Assembly: GCF_030269485.1 (NCBI RefSeq)
Contig: NZ_BSTL01000052.1
Coordinates: 1-39,281, forward strand
Source of the DNA: Actinoplanes sp. NBRC 103695
GTDB lineage: Bacteria; Actinomycetota; Actinomycetes; Mycobacteriales; Micromonosporaceae
DNA length: 39,281 nucleotides
Direction of reading: 5' to 3'
Shown here: positions 32,906-39,281 of the stretch, piece by piece
Layout: every line of letters starts with the position of its first letter
How positions within the stretch are numbered: the first letter of the stretch is position 1
Position numbers and translations under genes: made by a program
Notes under the pieces: generated by a model
What the model was told of the DNA's origin: nothing
What the model saw: the letters and a program-made list of their open reading frames with translations, nothing else
Database searches by the model: none

Positions 32906-33226
32906 GTGACAATCACGTGCCATCCCCGCACTGTTGCGTACGTGACTCCCTCCTTCTCGTCGCCCGACCGCTTCGCCGCTAACGGTGAACCCGACGGGTT
33001 CGTCGATCCCGCAGTGGTGCGGGCGGCGCTCGACTCGATGCCGGAGCAACTGCGAGTGACGTTGGTGGAGATCTACCTGGGAGGACGTTCGGTCGGCGAG
33101 GTGGCCGACCTGCTGGCGGTCTCGGAGGACACGGTCCGGGCACACGCCGGCGAGAGTCTCCGGATGATGCGCGAAGCGCTCCGCCGCCGCTCCGTCGAAG
33201 CCCGAAACCGGAACCGCACCCGTTGA
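32906..33226 (+). CDS. Sigma-70 region-4-only protein
   Basis: The product has 106 residues from GTG 32906. Residues about 40-100 match sigma region 4 (MPEQLRVTLVEIYLGGRSVG, VADLLAVSEDTVRAHAGESL), close in style to the ECF sigma at 10833 (LPERLRSALIEIYF). Region 2 is absent: the first 38 residues have no sigma features. It cannot melt promoters by itself. It may be a decayed sigma gene, or a DNA-binding co-factor like split sigma systems. It follows the zinc-finger gene by 71 bases, the arrangement of an anti-sigma/sigma pair. Confidence 0.6.
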   Translation: MTITCHPRTVAYVTPSFSSPDRFAANGEPDGFVDPAVVRAALDSMPEQLRVTLVEIYLGGRSVGEVADLLAVSEDTVRAHAGESLRMMREALRRRSVEARNRNRTR

Positions 33227-33335
33227 ACGGCATCGCCCGGTGCGACCGGACGCGCGACTGCCAGGACGCAGCGCCCCGGGCGATCGACGTGCTGAGCCTG
33301 TTCTTGATCAAGGTGCTTGCTGGGGTCGGACGACG

Positions 33336-33413
33336 TCGGCGGGGCCAGGCACGGCGGAACGCGCCAGGCGCCATGCCGTACTCGCGGCGGAACGCACTGG
33401 CCAGTCCGGTCAC
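33336..33413 (-). pseudogene. Fragment of an AraC-family regulator (last helix of the DNA-binding domain)
   Basis: The minus strand encodes LASAFRREYGMAPGAFRRAW, the signature of the second helix-turn-helix of AraC/XylS proteins, followed by a basic tail. Everything upstream of this motif is missing: at 33410 the sequence changes to sigma-factor coding on the other strand. Confidence 0.6.
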
Positions 33414-33517
33414 GGACGTTCTACGCGCTCAGGGCGCTCGCTGAGGCGCTGCGGGACAGCGGGTTTCTGGAGCGGCAGCCTCGTCGGGTGACCCGGCCGT
33501 CGTCGGCGGCTGGGTAG
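33407..33517 (+). pseudogene. Fragment of an ECF sigma factor C-terminus
   Basis: The plus frame reads SRTFYALRALAEALRDSGFL, nearly the same as the end of the sigma factor at 10833 (SRTFYALRALREDLVNRGFA). Only the recognition-helix end of region 4.2 and the tail survive, and there is no start. It is debris of a paralogue, antisense to the 3' end of the zinc-finger gene at 33410-33766. Confidence 0.65.
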
Positions 33518-33766
33518 GTCTGGTGGGGCTGACGATGGTCGGTCTTCGGTGGGGGCGGTTGGCGTGTCCGTGGTGTCGGCTGTGTCCAGTGCCAGTGCCA
33601 GTGCGGCGAGTGTGTCGGTGATGGTTTCGCTTTTGGCCTGGCATTGCGGGCAGGAGGCCAGGTGCTGGTGCAGGGTGTCGCTGCCGGCCGGGTCGAGTTC
33701 GCCCAGGAAGTGCAGAACGATGTGTTCTTCCTCGGGGTGAGGGTCTTCCTGGGACGCATCGGTCAC
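33410..33766 (-). CDS. Zinc-finger (zf-HC2) protein, anti-sigma-like
   Basis: The product has 118 residues from GTG 33766. The motif HLASCPQC gives His35, Cys39 and Cys42, after LHFLGELDPAGSDTLHQ. A Thr/Asp-rich helix and a basic Pro-rich tail with no membrane segment follow. The tail overlaps the sigma fragment on the other strand and may be fortuitous. The protein could be a soluble anti-sigma factor that has lost its partner. Confidence 0.55.
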   Translation of the reverse strand: MTDASQEDPHPEEEHIVLHFLGELDPAGSDTLHQHLASCPQCQAKSETITDTLAALALALDTADTTDTPTAPTEDRPSSAPPDLPSRRRRPGHPTRLPLQKPAVPQRLSERPERVERP

Positions 33767-33911
33767 GTGGTCATTGTCGCATCCGGCACGTCGCGGCGGG
33801 TGGCCCTGTGCCGGGCGCAAGGACAGGTCGGATCAAGGCCGCCGAGGCGGACACGATCGCGTACAGCGGTTACACCAACGAGGCGGCCCCGCTGCTGAAG
33901 CAGGCCCGTGC

Positions 33912-34717
33912 GGCCTGCGTGGGTTGGTGCTGGATGGGCAGCGTAAGTCGATGCAGCCGATGGCTGCCAGGCTCGGGGTTGATCATCAGCAGTTGCAGCA
34001 GTTTCTGACTTCGTCGACGTGGGACGTGACCGGTGTCCGGCGGCGGGTCGCTCTGGCCGCGGTCGGTCTGGTGACGCCGAGGGTGTGGGTGGTCGACGAC
34101 ACCGGGTTCGCCAAGGACGGCCCGGCGTCGGCGTGTGTGGCCCGGCAGTATTCGGGAACGTTGGGCAAGGTCGGTAACTGTCAGATCGCGGTCAGCGTCC
34201 ACGCCGTGACCGACGCGGCGTCGGCGGTGCTGAACTGGGGTTTGTTCGTCCCGGAGTCCTGGGATGAGACCTGCGTGCCCGACGAGAACGGCAAGGTCGC
34301 CAACGGTCATGCCCGCCGCCTGCGCAGGCAGCCGACCACCCTCGACGAGGCCGGGAAGAAGAAACCTCACCTGCGTAAAGAGCTGCCACGCGAGGAACGG
34401 ATCGAACAGATCCTGCCGCGGAGGAAAGCGTCGAAGGTCCCCGACGAGCAGCTTTACCGGCCGAAATGGCTGATGGCCCTGGAGATGATCGACGAGCTGG
34501 CCGGCTGGGACCTGTATCCGCCGCTGCTGACCGCGGGCGCAGGCTACGGCCAGGTCGCCGAGTTCCGGCAAGGCCTCACCGACCGCGGCATCACCTACAT
34601 CGTGGCCACCACCTCGACCACACCGCCCAGCGCGGCGACGCGCAGCCCGTCGAGGTCGCCTACCGGGGCGGCGGAAAGTACCCGGCACCCCGCTACCCGC
34701 ACCCGGCCCGCTGTTGA
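33912..34717 (+). pseudogene. Broken IS701-family transposase
   Basis: The recognisable part begins GLVLDGQRKSMQPMAARLG and holds the first catalytic block VWVVDDTGFAKDG and ARQYSGTLGKVGNCQ, then LNWGLFVPESWDE. Near 34620 the reading frame changes: the continuing match (VEVAYRGGGKYPAPRYPHPA) is in another frame and stops at 34717. The N-terminal 50 or so residues and the C-terminal part are missing. The element is inactive. Confidence 0.8.
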
Positions 34718-34777
34718 CCGTCGCTGATCTTGCAGACGATGCCGTCGTTCAGGTTGCCGATGAGCGTGGCGGGGAGA

Positions 34778-34806
34778 GGCCCCGCCCGTGACCAGCGGGC
34801 GGGGCC
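34778..34806. terminator. Strong GC hairpin, possible terminator
   Basis: An 11-bp perfect stem (GGCCCCGCCCG with CGGGCGGGGCC) encloses a 7-base loop. It is followed by TTGG rather than a T run, so its role as an intrinsic terminator is uncertain. It separates the two transposase remnants. Confidence 0.45.
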
Positions 34807-34889
34807 TTGGTCGGCTTGGTGCCGGGGTGTTCGGTGGTGGTGGTGGTGGTGCCGGTCAGTCGGCGCCGGTTTCGGAGATGGCGATTCGG

Positions 34890-35194
34890 GCGGCTTTTCG
34901 TCGACGATGGTGCTGTCGCGGGCGAATGCTGAGGTGAGTGCGGCGAGCACGGTGAGGCCTTCGTGCAGGTAGGCGTATCCGGTCGACCGGCTGATCGCGT
35001 TGTCGGTGGCCAACTGGCGCATCCGGGTGCCGTCGAGCAGCCAGCGCAGGACCAGGATCGCTTGGCGGTAGCAGCCGAGCGCACGGGTTCCGGCCCTGGT
35101 CTCAAGGCGCCGCCGTTCGGCGTGCAACAGACTCGACAGGATACAACACGGTGTGGTCGCTCACGGGCAGCGTGGCGGTATATGTGACACTCAT
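34890..35194 (-). pseudogene. Broken DDE transposase (IS5-like, Tnp4-type) N-terminus
   Basis: From ATG 35194 the frame reads MSVTYTATLPVSDHTVLY. A frameshift near 35140 continues as LSSLLHAERRRLETRAGTRA and AILVLRWLLDGTRMRQLA, then SRSTGYAYLHEGLTVLAA, the helix-turn-helix of this family. The catalytic domain is absent beyond about 34900, where low-complexity GGTGGT repeats begin. Confidence 0.75.
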
Positions 35195-35261
35195 GGCGGC
35201 GCAGGAACCCTGTTGAAGTTGATCTGTGAGAGGACCACTTCTTACCGGGGTTCTGTACTCT

Positions 35262-35280
35262 TTTGTTGCACCGCAACAAA
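35262..35280. repeat. Hairpin TTTGTTGC-ACC-GCAACAAA
   Basis: Perfect 8-bp arms with a 3-base loop lie upstream of the group II intron fragment. With the A run on one side and T run on the other it could terminate transcription in either direction. Bacterial class C group II introns often insert next to such hairpins, so it may be the original target; that is inference. Confidence 0.5.
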
Positions 35281-35414
35281 TCCGGGCGTGTCCACACCAG
35301 ACAAATCGAGCTGACCATGCAGAGCACTCAGGCCGTTACTCGGAAAGCCTCAGTGCCCGAAAGTCTTCGCCCACTGGGCGTGGATAAACGTCTTCTGACT
35401 GATCAGGACGACAA

Positions 35415-35489
35415 GAGCCGTATGACGGGAGACTGTCACGTACGGATCTGTGAGGGCCGGAGGGTGAGATTCCCTCCGGCTACTCGGCG
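35415..35489 (+). other. Group II intron 3' end: domains V and VI
   Basis: Bases 35415-35448 form a 34-nt domain V: lower stem with AGC triad at 35416-35418, a 2-nt CG bulge at 35439-35440 and a GAGA (GNRA) tetraloop at 35429-35432; only one lower-stem pair (G-A) is off. Bases 35456-35480 form a 9-bp domain VI hairpin (GCCGGAGGG with CCCTCCGGC) followed by TACTCGGC, a typical intron 3' end. The reverse transcriptase gene and domain I are not seen, so this is a truncated relic. Confidence 0.8.
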
Positions 35490-35491
35490 GC

Positions 35492-36022
35492 CTAATCGTG
35501 GATCTCGACAGACGAGGAGCGAGCCCGTCGCGCCCAGTAGGGAGCCAGCGCCAGCGACAGTAACGCCAGCAGCGTGCCGATGACCGCGCCGATTGTGTTG
35601 TGCACCCAGTCGTCAAAGTCACAGGAACGTCCCAGGGCCGGCACGGCTGCTTGGAACATCTCCACCATGGCCGACAGCCCGCTGCCGGCCACCATGGCCA
35701 GCACCGGGCGTCGCGTGGCCACTCCCACCAGCAACACCGGCGCGACAAAGAGCAGGATGTTCGCCATCGACTCGGGACCGGTGAGCGTGGGGATCTCCCA
35801 CTGCACCTGGCAGCGTGCGAAAAGCTCGCGGTCCTCTGGCAGCAGGGTCAGGAAAGCCAGCGGCAGCAACGTGACACCGGTCAGCACCCAGGCTGTTCTC
35901 GGCCGGGTGACCAACCAGCTTCCCATCAATGGTCCGACGAGGAACAGCAGCACCAAGGCGACCGCGGGCTGCCACCGATGTTCGACCAGGAACGTCGAGA
36001 TCATCAGCCGCAGCCCAACCAC
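35492..36022 (-). CDS. VanZ-family membrane protein
   Basis: The product has 176 residues from GTG 36022; ATG 36004 is an alternative. Four to five transmembrane helices are visible, with the VanZ-like signature PESMANILLFVAPVLL and later SAMVEMFQAAVPALGRSCDF, then DDWVHNTIGAVIG. VanZ itself gives low-level teicoplanin resistance; most family members have unknown roles. The gene is intact though it lies between an intron relic and a transposase relic. There is no resistance operon around it. Confidence 0.8.
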   Translation of the reverse strand: MVGLRLMISTFLVEHRWQPAVALVLLFLVGPLMGSWLVTRPRTAWVLTGVTLLPLAFLTLLPEDRELFARCQVQWEIPTLTGPESMANILLFVAPVLLVGVATRRPVLAMVAGSGLSAMVEMFQAAVPALGRSCDFDDWVHNTIGAVIGTLLALLSLALAPYWARRARSSSVEIHD

Positions 36023-36184
36023 GGGCCGACCTCGCGGCAGACGGCCGTACCACCACGCCCGGCACGGTACGGTTCCTCAGGCACTCGTTGACCGTAGGCG
36101 AAGTAAGCAAGCCACCTCGACGCCGGTACCGGCGTCGGGAGGACGTCATATTCTTACGGGCTCTTCGGATCTGAGGGTGGTAGC

Positions 36185-36435
36185 TCACCCTGACCCGTGT
36201 CGAGGGCGTCGCCAGGGTCGGGTGTCGTCGGCGCCGAGCAGTATGCGGATGTGGTGGTCGCGGAAGCCGTGGGCCAGGCGGCGGGTCTTCTCGATGATGA
36301 GGTTGATGGCCTCGGTGCCGCCGTTGCTGATGCCGTACCAGTGCGGGTCGTCGTCGAATTTGGCCAGTACCTCCGCCTGCCACGACCGCAACGTCCGGCT
36401 CGAGGCGAGCGATGTCCGGAATCGGGCAGCGGTGG
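36185..36435 (-). pseudogene. C-terminal remnant of an ISL3-family transposase
   Basis: The minus strand encodes LRSWQAEVLAKFDD, GISNGGTEAINLIIEKTRRL and AHGFRDHHIRILL, the ISL3 C-terminal signature. The preceding CPIPDIARLE continues in a different frame, so a frameshift lies near 36395. All N-terminal parts are gone. Confidence 0.75.
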
Positions 36436-36825
36436 AAGGAGCCGAGCACCCCGTTCAGCGATGGCGCGGCACGCGGTCGCAGTCGGTGCGCGGGTCGAGG
36501 GGCGTTGGGTCTTTGCCGCAGACGATGGGGAGTCGCCTCCGGCAAGGCAACGATCGGATTGCGTGACGGCAGTCGAGGGCGGCTGGGGGTTGCCGCTGGT
36601 TTCCCGCGCGCAGCCAGGCGATGTAGTCAGCGGCAGCCGCGGCGGTGTCGTACCGGGGCTCGAACCCGGTGTCCTCAGACGTCATCTGAGCACGGCACAA
36701 GCTTGTGCCGAGCTCTGCTGATTAAAGTGGATTACATCACAATCTGGGCTCAGCACCCTAAAAGTAGTCCGTTCGTACGTCTACATGCTTGACGGTGCGG
36801 GCCTAGACGACAAGTGGAGAGCAGC
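36436..36825. other. Gene-poor stretch before ilvC
   Basis: Roughly 390 bases hold no convincing gene. A short minus frame from ATG 36685 (MTSEDTGFEPRYDTAAAAAD) could be the start of a lost protein. The last 110 bases are clearly less GC-rich than their surroundings and contain the palindrome at 36688-36715 and the ilvC leader with a GGAGA ribosome site at 36816-36820. Confidence 0.5.
36688..36715. promoter_or_regulatory. 28-base near-perfect palindrome upstream of ilvC
   Basis: The inner 18 bases (36693-36710, CGGCACAAGCTTGTGCCG) are a perfect palindrome. GAGC and GCTC extend it on both sides with one A-A mismatch. It lies about 110 bases before the ilvC start. It resembles a dimeric repressor operator more than a terminator, since no T run follows. 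Confidence 0.6.
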
Positions 36826-38307
36826 ATGACGACGGATGGACTGGACTTCGAGACTGGCGTCTTCGACAAGGAGTACATCACCCTGGTCGACACCCGCGAA
36901 GGCATCGTACGCGGCGGGCGGGACCTGTTCGACCGCTTGCCCAGGGCGTTCGAGGGCATCAACCAGATCGGCGTGATCGGGTGGGGTCCGCAGGGCTCGG
37001 CCCAGGCACAGAACCTCCGCGACTCCCTTGCCGGCCGCCTCAAGGTCGCCGTCGGCCTGCGGGTGGGCTCATCGTCGTTCGACGCCGCCCGCGCCGCGGG
37101 GTTCTCCGAGGCGGACGGGACGCTTGGGGAAATGTTCGAGGTCATCGCGGCCTCGGACATGGTGCTGTTGCTGATCTCCGACGCCGCCCAGGCCGCACTA
37201 CACGAGCAGGTCTTCGCAGCCTTGCGCCCGGACGCGACCCTGGGCCTGTCCCACGGATTCCTGCTCGGCCACCTCGACCAGCAGGGCAGCCGCTTTCCCG
37301 AAGGCATCGACGTGATCGCGGTGTGCCCGAAGGGGATGGGCGCTTCCGTGCGGGCGCTGTACCTTCAGGGCACCGAGACCAACGGTGCGGGCATCAACGC
37401 CAGCTTCGCCGTCGAGCAGGACAGCAGCGGCCGCGCCGTCGAGCGGGCACTCGGCTGGTCGGTGGGCTTGGGCGCGCCGTACACCTTCCAGACAACGCTG
37501 CGTTCGGAGTACCTGTCGGATCTGACCGGTGAGCGGGCGATCCTGCTCGGCGGGGTACACGGCATCGTCGAGAGCCTCTACCGCCGGTTCCGTGACCGCG
37601 GGATGACCGGGACCGAGGCCTACCGCCACTCGGTTGACTGCGTGACCGGGCCGATCTCACGGACCATCTCCAAGGATGGCCTCATCGGCCTGTACCGGCG
37701 CCTGGACGTCGCCGGCCGCCACGTCTTCTCTCAGGCGTATGCCGCCGCCTATCCAGTCGGCCTGGAGATCACCCACGAGATCTACGACGAGGTCTCGTCT
37801 GGCAACGAGATCCGCAGCGTCATCCTGGCCGGTCAGCGGCTCGCGCGCTTCCCGATGGGCAGGATTGATCAGGCTGACATGTGGCGTGCGGGCGATGAGG
37901 CCCGCCGAACCCGGGACGACGACTCGTTGCCGCTGGATGCGTTTACCGCAGGCATCTTCTGCGGTGTGATGATGGGGCAGATCGACACGTTCGTCGAGAA
38001 GGGGCATCCGTACTCGGAGATCGCCAACGAGTCGGTCATCGAGGCCACCGACTCGCTCAACCCGTACATGCACGCCCGCGGTGTGTCGTACATGGTGGAC
38101 AACTGCTCGACCACGGCGCGCCTGGGCTCGCGTAAATGGGCGCCACGCTTCGACTACCTGCTCACCCAGACGGCGTACCCGGCGGTCGACCATCAGACCG
38201 CTGTACTCGACGCCACCCTGATCAAGGCGTTCGAAGACCACCCGATCCACGAGGTCTTGCGGGTCTGCGGGCAGATGCGCCCGTCGGTCGACATCTTCGT
38301 TCAGTGA
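36826..38307 (+). CDS. ilvC: Ketol-acid reductoisomerase, long (class II, plant-type)
   Basis: The product has 493 residues from ATG 36826, five bases after GGAGA. It makes dihydroxy-isovalerate or dihydroxy-methylvalerate from acetohydroxy acids with NADPH and Mg2+, in valine/isoleucine synthesis. The Rossmann motif is GVIGWGPQGSAQAQNLRDSL, the metal-binding part includes DLTGERAILLGG and later SNEIRSVI-type helices, and the length and the VCPKGMGASVRALY stretch fit the plant-like class rather than the short (about 340-residue) class usual in actinobacteria. No ilvB, ilvN or ilvD lies nearby. Flanking transposase relics suggest it arrived by transfer, perhaps as a second copy or for a specialised pathway. 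Confidence 0.93.
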   Translation: MTTDGLDFETGVFDKEYITLVDTREGIVRGGRDLFDRLPRAFEGINQIGVIGWGPQGSAQAQNLRDSLAGRLKVAVGLRVGSSSFDAARAAGFSEADGTLGEMFEVIAASDMVLLLISDAAQAALHEQVFAALRPDATLGLSHGFLLGHLDQQGSRFPEGIDVIAVCPKGMGASVRALYLQGTETNGAGINASFAVEQDSSGRAVERALGWSVGLGAPYTFQTTLRSEYLSDLTGERAILLGGVHGIVESLYRRFRDRGMTGTEAYRHSVDCVTGPISRTISKDGLIGLYRRLDVAGRHVFSQAYAAAYPVGLEITHEIYDEVSSGNEIRSVILAGQRLARFPMGRIDQADMWRAGDEARRTRDDDSLPLDAFTAGIFCGVMMGQIDTFVEKGHPYSEIANESVIEATDSLNPYMHARGVSYMVDNCSTTARLGSRKWAPRFDYLLTQTAYPAVDHQTAVLDATLIKAFEDHPIHEVLRVCGQMRPSVDIFVQ

Positions 38308-38412
38308 ATCCTGACAGCGCCCGCTGTTCGCAGACCTGCTCGCCGACAGCTACCAAGCGGCTGCCGGAGGCGGCCGCCTGGTTTTACAAGGCGCCTTTCG
38401 CACTGGTGGCGG

Positions 38413-38619
38413 CATGACACACTGCTCTGGACCCTGCACGCCTGCTTCCCCGGCATCCACCTGGTCTGGGCCGATTCCGGCTACGCTGGCCGACTCGTCG
38501 GCTGGGCCACCGAGCAAGTGACACTCACGGTGCAGATCGTGGCCAAGCTGGCCGGGCAGACCACCTTCGTGGTCCGGCACCGCAGGCGGGCGGTCGAGCG
38601 GATATCCCAGAGGACGTAA
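38413..38619 (+). pseudogene. Fragment of an IS5-family transposase
   Basis: The frame reads IHLVWADSGYAGRLVGWATE, QIVAKLAGQTTFVVRHRRRAVERI and ends at TAA 38617-38619. GYAG is part of the IS5 DDE block, and RRxxVER is its late catalytic-Glu block. There is no start or N-terminal domain. It begins just beyond the ilvC 3' end. Confidence 0.75.
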
Positions 38620-38763
38620 CCGATCCGGTTCTGGGCCTCTCCATTTGGGGCCGACCGTCTTCCGCTCCGGGCAGCCTTGCGGGGGTCCTGGTATTTGCGA
38701 GCCAGTTCGGGGATCGCCGCGGCGTATGCCGCGCGGGAGTACTGAGAGGGCGATAAGCGCGCT

Positions 38764-39231
38764 TTAGGTTGGTTTCATGTTGGGGCTGGAGTCAGGTGCG
38801 CTGGTGGTGGGGGCTCTGGTTGGCTCGGCGGGGGTCGCGAGGGTGAATAGCCCGGCCTCGGGCTCGGTCAGGATCTGGCGTTTGACGAGGCGTTTGAGTT
38901 TGGCGCGGACACCTTCCGTGTCCTTGGGTTCGGTGCCGATGCCGAGCGCGTGGCAGACGTCCTTGGCGCGCATCGTGGTGCCGGTACCGGTCTGGAACGC
39001 GGCGATGATCTGCTGGTAGACGGTGTTGTCGAGGTGGCCGTCGTCCGATATCTGCGGCGTGCTCATGCTGATCAGTCGGGTCAGGGTGGTGCGGGTCGTG
39101 ACCAGGTCGGCCAGGTCGGTCTCGACTGCTCGCAGTTCGTCGGTGAGCTTGCCGATCTGCTCGCGCAGTGTGGTGATGGCCTCGGCGGTGACGGCTTGCC
39201 GTTCGGTGAGCAGGTCCAGGATGGACTGCAT
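38764..39231 (-). CDS. Coiled-coil/winged-helix protein of unknown function
   Basis: The product has 155 residues from ATG 39231. Residues 1-55 form a coiled coil (TAEAITTLREQIGKLTDELR). Residues about 68-130 look like a winged helix (MRAKDVCHALGIGTE, GVRAKLKRLVKRQIL). A Pro/Thr-rich tail ends it. I do not recognise a named family; its position next to IS debris suggests a mobile-element companion or DNA-binding protein. The last 50 bases of the window upstream of it hold nothing I can identify. Confidence 0.55.
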   Translation of the reverse strand: MQSILDLLTERQAVTAEAITTLREQIGKLTDELRAVETDLADLVTTRTTLTRLISMSTPQISDDGHLDNTVYQQIIAAFQTGTGTTMRAKDVCHALGIGTEPKDTEGVRAKLKRLVKRQILTEPEAGLFTLATPAEPTRAPTTSAPDSSPNMKPT

Positions 39232-39281
39232 ACCGTCACGCAGCCCTGGTGGTGGTGCGCCAGGTCGCCGTGGTGGTGCCG

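Noticed and set aside
33840..33905. Short open frame (AEADTIAYSGYTNEAAPLL) before the IS701 remnant
   Set aside because: Looks weakly coding but matches nothing I know and has no ribosome site; it may be a shifted transposase N-terminus or noise.
34835..34855. GGT repeat run as a possible functional element
   Set aside because: Short simple repeat in transposon debris with no further structure.

Overview
The window is very GC-rich with GTG and TTG starts, heavy translational coupling and actinobacterial gene families. It looks like the chromosome of a filamentous actinomycete, most likely Micromonosporaceae (Actinoplanes or Micromonospora-like). The taxon is inferred from gene style, not from a marker gene.

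Positions 110-32840 form one type VII (ESX-like) secretion locus. The core parts are a triple-ATPase EccC (16149-20129, minus), EccD (21851-23248), EccB (23250-24659), an active-looking mycosin (14928-16136) and an EccA-like AAA+ protein whose N-terminal half is a right-handed beta-helix (29938-32373). No EccE is visible. Likely substrates are the WXG100-type pairs at 9284-9861 and 24772-25430, the helical proteins at 20296-20622 and 29590-29904, and three longer proteins: 20726-21838 (PEDK repeats plus two GNEIWWLDGK repeats), 25542-28232 (13 acidic helical repeats with an EF-hand-like loop) and 28229-29152 (Gly/Met-rich tail). A YbaB-like protein sits among them. On the envelope side there is a lectin-tailed protein with two transglycosylase-like domains that both lack the catalytic Glu, a LysM-containing mycosin that lacks catalytic His and Ser, and a LysM membrane protein encoded next to a 795-residue protein built from three internal repeats.

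Control appears to be local. An ECF sigma factor (10833-11390) with an RskA-like anti-sigma factor (9869-10756) lies in the locus. A GAAC-N17-CGTT promoter signature occurs five times upstream of its genes, with exactly 17 bases between the blocks each time: before the two LuxR regulators, the first WXG pair plus anti-sigma factor, the sigma gene, the lectin/mycosin operon and the zinc-finger gene at 32472. One copy is nearly symmetrical and could fire in both directions. A second signal, a palindromic GGG-N4-CCC box like LuxR/GerE operators, precedes the structural and substrate operons. The two large LuxR proteins at 180-5455 are candidate ligands for it.

From about 32900 to the right end the DNA changes to gene debris: a region-4-only sigma protein, AraC and sigma fragments abutting at 33410, a zinc-finger gene, broken IS701-, IS5/DDE- and ISL3-type transposases, the domain V/VI end of a group II intron, an intact VanZ-like gene, an intact plant-type ketol-acid reductoisomerase (ilvC) behind a 28-base palindrome, another IS fragment and a coiled-coil/winged-helix protein. 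This is the accessory border of the secretion locus.
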